From: Odontocerum albicorne
Taxonomy: Eukaryota; Arthropoda; Insecta; Trichoptera; Odontoceridae
Length of the DNA stretch: 64,000 bases
Reading direction: 5' to 3'
Assembly: GCA_949825065.1 (NCBI GenBank)
Contig: OX463848.1
Span: forward strand, 40,159,380 to 40,223,379
Of this stretch, positions 26,101 to 38,100 are shown piece after piece (position 1 is the stretch's first letter; every line of letters begins with the position of its first letter). The position numbers and the translations under genes were made by a program. The notes under the pieces were generated by a model, which had not been told where the DNA came from, did no database searches, and saw only the letters and a list, made by a program, of their open reading frames with translations.

Positions 26101-29100
26101 TACAAATTAGGACATGGAAATCTAACCCGTAACCCCAGGCTGGAAGACAGGCATCCTACAAATTACGATATGGAAATCTAACTCGTAACCCCAGGGCTCG
26201 AAGACAGGCATCCTACAAATTAGGACATGGAAATCTAACCCGTAACCCAGGGCTGGAAGACAGGCATCCTACAAATTACGATATGGAAATCTAACCCGTA
26301 ACCCCAGGGCTTGAAGACAGGCATCCTACAAATTAGGACATGGAAATCTAACCCGTAACCCCAGGCTGGAAGACAGGCATCCTACAAATTACGATATGGA
26401 AATCTAACTCGTAACCCCAGGGCTCGAAGACAGGCATCCTACAAATTAGGACATGGAAATCTAACCCGTAACCCAGGGCTGGAAGACAGGCATCCTACAA
26501 ATTACGATATGGAAATCTAACCCGTAACCCCAGGGCTTGAAGACAGGCATCCTACAAATTAGGACATGGAAATCTAACCCGTAACCCAGGGCTGGAAGAC
26601 AGGCATCCTACAAATTACGATATGGAAATCTAACCCGTAACCCCAGGGCTTGAAGACAGGCATCCTACAAATTAGGACATGGAAATCTAACCCGTAACCC
26701 AGGGCTGGAAGACAGGCATCCTACAAATTACGATATGGAAATCTAACTCGTAACCCCAGGGCTCGAAGACAGGCATCCTACAAATTAGGACATGGAAATC
26801 TAACCCGTAACCCAGGGCTGGAAGACAGGCATCCTACAAATTACGATATGGAAATCTAACCCGTAACCCCAGGGCTTGAAGACAGGCATCCTACAAATTA
26901 GGACATGGAAATCTAACCCGTAACCCCAGGCTGGAAGACAGGCATCCTACAAATTACGATATGGAAATCTAACTCGTAACCCCAGGGCTCGAAGACAGGC
27001 ATCCTACAAATTAGGACATGGAAATCTAACCCGTAACCCAGGGCTGGAAGACAGGCATCCTACAAATTACGATATGGAAATCTAACCCGTAACCCCAGGG
27101 CTTGAAGACAGGCATCCTACAAATTAGGACATGGAAATCTAACCCGTAACCCAGGGCTGGAAGACAGGCATCCTACAAATTACGATATGGAAATCTAACC
27201 CGTAACCCCAGGGCTTGAAGACAGGCATCCTACAAATTAGGACATGGAAATCTAACCCGTAACCCCAGGCTGGAAGACAGGCATCCTACAAATTACGATA
27301 TGGAAATCTAACTCGTAACCCCAGGGCTCGAAGACAGGCATCCTACAAATTAGGACATGGAAATCTAACCCGTAACCCAGGGCTGGAAGACAGGCATCCT
27401 ACAAATTACGATATGGAAATCTAACCCGTAACCCCAGGGCTTGAAGACAGGCATCCTACAAATTAGGACATGGAAATCTAACCCGTAACCCCAGGCTGGA
27501 AGACAGGCATCCTACAAATTACGATATGGAAATCTAACTCGTAACCCCAGGGCTCGAAGACAGGCATCCTACAAATTAGGACATGGAAATCTAACCCGTA
27601 ACCCAGGGCTGGAAGACAGGCATCCTACAAATTACGATATGGAAATCTAACTCGTAACCCCAGGGCTCGAAGACAGGCATCCTACAAATTAGGACATGGA
27701 AATCTAACCCGTAACCCAGGGCTGGAAGACAGGCATCCTACAAATTACGATATGGAAATCTAACCCGTAACCCCAGGGCTTGAAGACAGGCATCCTACAA
27801 ATTAGGACATGGAAATCTAACCCGTAACCCCAGGCTGGAAGACAGGCATCCTACAAATTACGATATGGAAATCTAACTCGTAACCCCAGGGCTCGAAGAC
27901 AGGCATCCTACAAATTAGGACATGGAAATCTAACCCGTAACCCAGGGCTGGAAGACAGGCATCCTACAAATTACGATATGGAAATCTAACCCGTAACCCC
28001 AGGGCTTGAAGACAGGCATCCTACAAATTAGGACATGGAAATCTAACCCGTAACCCCAGGCTGGAAGACAGGCATCCTACAAATTACGATATGGAAATCT
28101 AACTCGTAACCCCAGGGCTCGAAGACAGGCATCCTACAAATTAGGACATGGAAATCTAACCCGTAACCCAGGGCTGGAAGACAGGCATCCCACAAATTAC
28201 GATATGGAAATCTAACCCGTAACCCCAGGGCTTGAAGACAGGCATCCTACAAATTAGGACATGGAAATCTAACCCGTAACCCAGGGCTGGAAGACAGGCA
28301 TCCTACAAATTACGATATGGAAATCTAACCCGTAACCCCAGGGCTTGAAGACAGGCATCCTACAAATTAGGACATGGAAATCTAACCCGTAACCCAGGGC
28401 TGGAAGACAGGCATCCTACAAATTACGATATGGAAATCTAACCCGTAACCCCAGGGCTTGAAGACAGGCATCCTACAAATTAGGACATGGAAATCTAACC
28501 CGTAACCCAGGGCTGGAAGACAGGCATCCTACAAATTACGATATGGAAATCTAACCCGTAACCCCAGGGCTTGAAGACAGGCATCCTACAAATTAGGACA
28601 TGGAAATCTAACCCGTAACCCAGGGCTGGAAGACAGGCATCCTACAAATTACGATATGGAAATCTAACCCGTAACCCCAGGGCTTGAAGACAGGCATCCT
28701 ACAAATTAGGACATGGAAATCTAACCCGTAACCCCAGGCTGGAAGACAGGCATCCTACAAATTACGATATGGAAATCTAACTCGTAACCCCAGGGCTCGA
28801 AGACAGGCATCCTACAAATTAGGACATGGAAATCTAACCCGTAACCCAGGGCTGGAAGACAGGCATCCTACAAATTACGATATGGAAATCTAACCCGTAA
28901 CCCCAGGGCTTGAAGACAGGCATCCTACAAATTAGGACATGGAAATCTAACCCGTAACCCCAGGCTGGAAGACAGGCATCCTACAAATTACGATATGGAA
29001 ATCTAACTCGTAACCCCAGGGCTCGAAGACAGGCATCCTACAAATTAGGACATGGAAATCTAACCCGTAACCCAGGGCTGGAAGACAGGCATCCTACAAA

Positions 29101-32100
29101 TTACGATATGGAAATCTAACCCGTAACCCCAGGGCTTGAAGACAGGCATCCTACAAATTAGGACATGGAAATCTAACCCGTAACCCAGGGCTGGAAGACA
29201 GGCATCCTACAAATTACGATATGGAAATCTAACCCGTAACCCCAGGGCTTGAAGACAGGCATCCTACAAATTAGGACATGGAAATCTAACCCGTAACCCA
29301 GGGCTGGAAGACAGGCATCCTACAAATTACGATATGGAAATCTAACTCGTAACCCCAGGGCTCGAAGACAGGCATCCTACAAATTAGGACATGGAAATCT
29401 AACCCGTAACCCAGGGCTGGAAGACAGGCATCCTACAAATTACGATATGGAAATCTAACCCGTAACCCCAGGGCTTGAAGACAGGCATCCTACAAATTAG
29501 GACATGGAAATCTAACCCGTAACCCCAGGCTGGAAGACAGGCATCCTACAAATTACGATATGGAAATCTAACTCGTAACCCCAGGGCTCGAAGACAGGCA
29601 TCCTACAAATTAGGACATGGAAATCTAACCCGTAACCCAGGGCTGGAAGACAGGCATCCTACAAATTACGATATGGAAATCTAACTCGTAACCCCAGGGC
29701 TCGAAGACAGGCATCCTACAAATTAGGACATGGAAATCTAACCCGTAACCCAGGGCTGGAAGACAGGCATCCTACAAATTACGATATGGAAATCTAACCC
29801 GTAACCCCAGGGCTTGAAGACAGGCATCCTACAAATTAGGACATGGAAATCTAACCCGTAACCCCAGGCTGGAAGACAGGCATCCTACAAATTACGATAT
29901 GGAAATCTAACTCGTAACCCCAGGGCTCGAAGACAGGCATCCTACAAATTAGGACATGGAAATCTAACCCGTAACCCAGGGCTGGAAGACAGGCATCCTA
30001 CAAATTACGATATGGAAATCTAACCCGTAACCCCAGGGCTTGAAGACAGGCATCCTACAAATTAGGACATGGAAATCTAACCCGTAACCCCAGGCTGGAA
30101 GACAGGCATCCTACAAATTACGATATGGAAATCTAACTCGTAACCCCAGGGCTCGAAGACAGGCATCCTACAAATTAGGACATGGAAATCTAACCCGTAA
30201 CCCAGGGCTGGAAGACAGGCATCCTACAAATTACGATATGGAAATCTAACCCGTAACCCCAGGGCTTGAAGACAGGCATCCTACAAATTAGGACATGGAA
30301 ATCTAACCCGTAACCCAGGGCTGGAAGACAGGCATCCTACAAATTACGATATGGAAATCTAACCCGTAACCCCAGGGCTTGAAGACAGGCATCCTACAAA
30401 TTAGGACATGGAAATCTAACCCGTAACCCAGGGCTGGAAGACAGGCATCCTACAAATTACGATATGGAAATCTAACTCGTAACCCCAGGGCTCGAAGACA
30501 GGCATCCTACAAATTAGGACATGGGAATCGTCACATTCAAAGTTTTCATAATCTTGATATTAATATCAGGAATTATCATCTTCAAATTTTCCCATTTATT
30601 TGGGGTCTGTGTAATGAATCACCTCTCCATTGTTCTCTGTCCGAGGCCATCTGCGGAGCCAAGTTCAGATCACTCTTGCTTGATGCTAACCTTCTCTTCT
30701 TTGTACAACCTCTTTCTCCATTCTCAGCGTCTGACTTCCCGCATATTCAGCGGTTTCCTTTGTACATGTCCTTACCACTAAACCCCAGCGTTTCAGTATC
30801 AACAAAATCCGAGCAACTTTCACAATACCTCTCACACACTCATTCCTTTTTTTTATCTTTTTTACTCACTCATGAAAATTCATATATTTTTAATATGTGT
30901 ATAATTTAATGGAAGCAATGAATTTATTTATATTATATGACACTCGAGACAGACATAATTGATATGACCTGTTATATGGGTTGCGTTATTGAATTCCTAC
31001 AATAGTAATGATTCAGTTGACTTTGCCGTGATTGCAATTCAAAATATCACTATTGTATAATTCATATGTATTGGGTGTTAACGTAAGTTGTGTCCGTTTT
31101 TTTCCAATTTAAAATTGAGCACCAAAAGTAAAACAAAATAGTAAATGTTATACGTCATTCGAAAGAAAATTTTCTGTTCTACAAGATATTGTGTTTGCTT
31201 TTACGTTACATACATTATTTTATTACAAGCCTTAAAAATGGAATGTCAAGTAGACGAAAGTGAGCATTTTCGACACCTCCTTCTGTTCACGTTCAATCGA
31301 GGGGTCATCGAGCTACGCATGGCCACAAGCAAAGGTTCCTTTACCGCATTATTACTGGTGATGAAAAATGGTTTGAAAATGGTGATGAAAAATGTTTGAA
31401 AGGGATCTTCATGAATAATATGGTTTAAGCGGTCCTCATCGAAGTCCACTGGTCGTCCGGAACGCTCCATGTCTTTCAGGTCGAAATTACCGTCTTTGAA
31501 ACGCAAAAACCATCGATGAGCTGTCCTTCATAGAACCTTCACCGTACACTTCGCAAATATTGCGAGCAGCTTTATTTCGTTGATTGAACGCGAACAGAAG
31601 GATGTGTCGAAAATGCTCACTTTCGTCTACGTGCCATTCCATTTTGAAGGCTTGTTATCAAATAAAATAATATATGTAACGTAAAAGCAAACACAATATT
31701 TTGTAGAGCTGAAAATTTTCTTTCGAATTACTTATAAAATAACCCATTTTGTTTAACTTTTGGTGCTCATTTTTAAATTGGAAAAAAACAGACACAACTT
31801 ATGTTAACACCTAATACAATAGTAATTATCCAAATAAAGTAATATGTTGTCCACAAAGTACAGGATGGGACATAAATCTTGCTACAATATTTCCATTATA
31901 TTTATAGTCTATTTTATTGATTGGTATTAGTCGACAACATTGTATTTTTCATCATTATAATGTGTCATTGTGTAATATTTAATGATCTTTATTTTTGGTT
32001 AAGGGTCATTATTTTGAGTAATATTTCAATTGAATTATATTTGTCTGTCTCAAACTGTATATTTCAAATATATTAGTCTTAAGAGACGTTCCTTCGGAGA

Positions 32101-35100
32101 GAAATAGAACATTGAGATGGATTTCATCTTCATCGAATAAATTTATTGTTCCATCTTGGTACAATTGTGAGGAGTATTATAATAGAAATTTCCACCTAGT
32201 GTTTGGCAAATCTCCTGGCTCCGCAATATACATGATTGGTCACGTTGGGGGTACCTGACATGACACTAGGAAGAAGATTTGGTGGAGGGGGTATGAGAAA
32301 CCTATGACTTTGTTCATTTCTACTTTTTCAAAAAGAGGAAAAACAATATGCCAGTATGCTCCGATCGTCCCACTTTGTTGTGCCATCGGATCCAGTACAG
32401 CAGTGTGGCTGGTGAGTTTGCTGGTGTGCAGCAGCTCACTCACTTTTAAAAAATCCACGGCACACCTTCGCTTTTCTTAATTGACGGAATGGCAATGCTG
32501 GGCCTCGTAGTTGAGGGATCCTCAACTACGAGGCCCAGAAACGAACGAACGATCAATATACTATAGTACATATAGTTTAGACATGTGTAGAGAATGAGGG
32601 ATGAGAGAAGTACAAAGTGTACATAGAAGAGGTAAACTGAGAAAAACGTGGCTGTACTAAATGAACCAGATTTTGCATGACGAAATGTATTAATGTGGAA
32701 GAGGCGAAGTTGTGCGCTGATAGAAAAGTTTGGGGATCTATTCTCTCTGCATTCTCTACAAGGGACACGGTGTGATGATATTTATGTATGTATGTTTTAT
32801 CCAATATAACCTAGCGAGCTTATTGCCATGTTGCAATCTCTTCCAACTAACTAGATGTTGAGGCGGCGTTGAGTGAAAACCAGACAGGAATCTTTTTTTT
32901 TTTAATCTGGGTTCCAACGGGAAATTACTCGGCGTCCCTCGGGTCAGGGGACATAGATCTTATCAACTAGGTCGTCTATATCGTCATGGATATCAATGGG
33001 AATCAAATCCTCAACCCCTAGGTTGAAAGACAAGCATCTTATCAACTAGGCCACATAAACCTTGGTTTTGTGCAAAAATACCTATACTATAATATGTTAT
33101 TTCTTACTTATAAGTTCTGACAAGGACAAAATAGTTACATCAAGTGAAGAATGGAAATGTTAGAAGTAAGAGAAATAGTTTTTAATGGTATACGTGCTCA
33201 AAAAGTTTTGTCATACGAGTGCTATTTGTGTTGTTTACAGTGACTTGAAAAATTCATCTCGGACAACAATGGAATTAAATCGTGAACATTTTCATGCGAT
33301 GATTTTTTATGATTTTCGACGTGGACTAACTCAACAACAGTGTGCAGATCAACCCGCTTCCACTTTTGGTGATGAAACACCATCCCGGGACACTGTGTTA
33401 AGCTTGTTTTACGAATTCAATCGTGATCGTAATTCGCTCCGGGACGAATTTCGTGAAGGTCGTCCAAAATCGGTTGTTGTGCCAGAAAACATGATTCTGT
33501 GCGTAAACTGATATTGCAAGATCGTCATGTGACTTATCGTAAGATTGAGGCATGTTTGGGCATTAGTTCAACTCGCATACATTCAATATTGCATGAACAT
33601 TTGGCCATCAAAAAGATTTGTTTGCGTTGTATACTGCATAATTTGACAATCGCTCAAAAAAGGCTCGTGTCGATTGGTCCAAAGAAATGTTGAAAAAAAT
33701 CAATCGCGGTGCTTCAAAAGACGTCTATAAGATCGTGAGAGGCGATGAATCATGGATCTATGCATATGAGTCAGAAACTAAATAGCAGTCGACTATGGGT
33801 CTTTCAAGACGAGCCAAATCCAACAAAAGTTGTTCGCGCACGAAGCACTTCGAAGCAAATGGTAGCTTGTTTCTTCAGTATAAATGGTCATGTCGCAACA
33901 GTGCCTTTAGTGGAACGTCGTACGGTCAATTCTGAATGGTACACCATTTGTTTGCCAGAAGTATTCGGAGAAATGAGGAAAACCAACCGCCGAAGACTGA
34001 TCATTCTCCACCACGACAATGCGAGCTCTCACACATCGGCTCAAACTAGTGACTTTTTGAGCACTCAAAACATCGAATTGATGGGTCATCCGCCGTACAG
34101 CCCTGATTTGGCACCCAATGACTTCTTTTTATTACCGAACATCAAAAATAAATTGTGAGGACGGGATTGATGCTTTCAAAATGCATGTTTTTTCAAGTCA
34201 CTAAACAACACAAATAGCACTCGTATGACAAAATTTTCTGAGCACATATACCATTAAAAAATTTACGATGCTGATGTCAGATTTGACATATCTACACTGG
34301 TGTTGCCATATCTCAACACTTAAGTAGCAACCCTTGTATTTGTGCAGACATTTTTTTTCACTTAAAAATTGTTCTTGAAACTATGTGATGGTTATGTGTA
34401 TATTAACCTCTAAACGAGTTTGGCCGTCGGCGAGCGAATTTTTACCTCAAGAGAGTATGGACGTACACGATAGGTCTGATGTTTTTATTCCGGAATTTAT
34501 GAATTTATCCATAAAACGGGCATGGCTCAAATTTTTTTATCTATTCAATTATTTTGTATATAGCGGCCGCAATTACGTTATTTATATTACTTACAAAATC
34601 TATTTTTTATTTTACTTACAAAATCTCACTCGCTTAGAGGTTAATTCTGACAAAAAAATTGTTTTTACACGTACACGTGTGTTTTCACTTAACATCTTTT
34701 AATGTTGATTGCAAATATTGTTACATGGCAATAATGTTTGTACTGTTTACAACAGAAATGTAAAGTAAAAGATTTTTATTAATTTCTTTCATCATATCTG
34801 CTTCTAGATTAGAAAATGATGTTGTCAAAACATATACACCCGTCCTTCGATTTACGTGGGTTTTTTACGCGGTTTTACAAAATGTTTTTTTTTCTTTAAA
34901 GCGAGTTTTTTATTCTAAAATTTAAATAGATCATTGAAGAAGATAGTCTTTATATTATACTAGTTCCAACTCGTGAAATATTCACGGAAGTAAAACATAT
35001 TCTACATTTATGAAAATATATAGTCATAAATGTAAAATTTGTTTATATACTATGCGTATCCAGAAAGTAAGTGTACTGAGGCTCTCATGACCGGATGGAT

Positions 35101-38100
35101 TTTATTTTCGACATGTTGGCTACACTTCCGTGTAGCCTGACCCTTCCCCTCCGCAACGAGACCGGTTCGAGGTCAGTACGTTGAGAAATGTCGACGCGAC
35201 AACACATTTCTTGAAAAATGTCAATCCAATCTCCCGCCAAGTGCGAAATACGCGGCGTCATCCGTTATCTCGTTTGGAAGGGAAAACCTCCGGTTGAGGT
35301 TTATAATGAGGTGAAAACTGCATATGGTGATAAAGCTATGAATCGTACGAGTGTGTACAAGTGGTGTCGCGAGTTTAAAAACGGTCACGTCACACCTCTT
35401 CACCCTCCGCCAAAAAGTTCAGAACCACAATTTCAGCCAAGAAAATCATGGCATCCATGTTTTGGGACTGTATAATTTTAATTGAATATATGCCTCAGGG
35501 GGAGACCATCAACTCTGCAAGATACTGTGAGACCCTAAAAAAATTGCGGAGGGCGATTCAGAACAAGAGGAGAGGCATGGGACAAGGGAGTCTGCCTGCT
35601 GCACGACAATGCAAGACCACACACGGCCAACGCCACAAAGGAACTGCTCGCCTCGTTTAAATGGGATGTCCTGAACCATCCCGCGCATTCCCCTGACCTA
35701 GCACCTTCAGATTACTATCTCTTTACCTCCCTGAAGCTACACATGGGTGGAAAAAGATTTTCAACCGACGAGGAGGTAAATGAGGAGGTGGAGAAGTGGA
35801 CGGAGGGGTTGGCGGGAAACTACTTCGAGGAAGGCATCAAAAAGTTGATACCCCGCTTCACCACCTGCATTGAGAGGAATGGCGACTATATATAATAATA
35901 GCTTACATATGTACTACGGTAACCACGTAATTTTTTTGTTTAAATAAAAAAAATTGTAACCTACAAAAATTCAGTACACTTACTTTCTGGATATGCCTCG
36001 TATATCATTTATACATCATTCCCTTTTACACCGGTTCAAAAATTGTTAGCTAGGTATTTAAAATTTGTTCAGTATCACGGACTCACCGAGATTCAAATTT
36101 TGAATTACTTTCGGAGAGAATCCAAGTATTCCTCTCTCGCTCTCTTGTATTCAAAATTCAATTCTCGTATTTCTTTGACGACAACCATCGTATGGGTTTT
36201 GGCCTAGTTATACTATGATATACTTTGACCACTAGTCCAAGGTGCCAAAGTCAAGATGAATCAATGGAACAATTATTGTTGTTATTACCAAATTTATTTA
36301 CTGCTATGAATGTGAGCGAATTTATTCAATCAGACAGAAAATTGGCAAATATGGTAATAAATATTGATTCCAATATTGAAAGAGCTTTAAAAATTTAACG
36401 AGAGATAAAAAATATTTATATGCAATATGAAGAAATTCATAAAGAAATAAAAAAACAAATGTTACATTCACATTTTCTAACAACAGTAACCAGAGAGCGT
36501 TTTTCTCCAAAAGAATCGGACATTTTAGATATTTTTACTGATGATGCCGACTTTGAACCAAAAGTTGTGAAAAAGAAGAAAAAAACAGTTGCTTAAGAAG
36601 ACAGCAGCGAAAATTCTGAATAAAATAATCTTGTTTCTTTTATTATACGTTGATGTATGTGAACATATATGTACATTTTTATTATTATGTACATTTTTAA
36701 TTCCTTCGCGACTTTTACTATGTTAGTAAAAATTATGTTGTAGACATATTTAAATAAAAAAACATTGTAATAGTGAAATTATATTTAATTTCTTTGTACA
36801 ATCATAGATTTTTTTACACAGTTTTTCGCGGAACGTGTCGACCGCGTAAATCGAGGAACGGGTGTATCTACACTTTGCTCTGGGCAATTGAACCATAACA
36901 ACTTTTGTTATCTCTGAATACAAACATCGTACATAATATTGTTTTTTTTTTATAAAATTTTGTCAGATGATAATAAGCCCACCAGGTTCTACTGTACGTA
37001 ACAAAAATACAATACAATGTTGATATGTGTTTTTCCACCTACCCAGTGGCGCGACGAGTGGAGATAGGGGTGGAATGTTATCCCCTGGCGCTAAGGGAGA
37101 CGTGATCAGACACATCCTAAAGTAATATTTTTTTTAAACTTTTTGATTAAGCCGCGTCATAAACTTAAAAAAAACACTCCGTACATAAAATTCACGGTAA
37201 ACATACATACAGTACCCGGCAGTAAGTAATACACATCTTTTGTAGAGCGTCGTCTCTGTCATTCATACATGTGTTACGTCGCAATTTGTCAGTCGTTACC
37301 GGACCGGACTGTTAGCGCATCGTGTGATAGAGAGACGACGCTCTACAAATTATGTGTATTATTTACCGCCGGGTACTGTGCCTACCATCACGCTATTTCC
37401 TTGTCTAAGTATACAGAGAGAACTTTCCTACCTCGACACGCATCCATACATCTAATACAACTCCTAGAATTAAAAAAAAAATTATGTTTCCTTTTTTCAA
37501 AATATCATTTACTTGATCCAACCGTACTTTCCTTCATCTTGCTCTACGACGCCTTCTCTCATAACTCTTCCATAATCTGAGAAAATACTTCCAGATTACA
37601 GAATTAATTCCTCAACTTACTCAAACCTTTAATTGTTTACCCATATATCGCATTTAGTTTTCCTTTCATATTTTTCTATTATCGATTAATTGAACAATAT
37701 GACTAGTCCTCATGACATACAATGAAATACCGAATTCAATCAATGCAAAAGGGTGCGAAAAATTCAGGCAGTGGATCGGAGTGTGGTTGTTATTGCAACA
37801 GAAGATTAACTTGGACTTGCAGTATGTGTTTTTGATTATTGTTTGCAGGATTCATAAAATGACTTGTCATGTAAATAAATAAATAAATTGACAATATTCC
37901 ACTTGTTTCTAGCATTCTGGGCATTCTTGTACTTCGTGGGTTTCTGTTACCTGGCCAACGCTTGGGGAAAGTCTGACAGCCCTGAAGATGGCAAGGGATC
38001 CAGCAACATGCAGGCTGCCATTGTCTTCTCTCTTTTTGCTATGTTCACATGGGTAAGTATCCTGCCATTGCTTTCAACTTTCTAAATCAACCCTTATTAC

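Larger units (their letters stand above)
34837..36864 (+). mobile_element. Tigger/pogo-like element hosting a nested mariner
   Basis: The terminal repeats CACCCGTCCTTCGATTTACG and CGTAAATCGAGGAACGGGTG are flanked by TA on both sides. Ends of the CCTCGATTTACG type are typical of Tigger/pogo elements. The interior holds a mariner (35048-36003) and a ~113-codon frame with one stop (36255-36596). The total is 2028 bp, of which ~950 are the later mariner. Confidence 0.65.

Noticed and set aside
25494..30525. CRISPR-like array
   Set aside because: The repeats are contiguous 56-57-bp monomers with no unique spacers, in an insect intron. This is a satellite.
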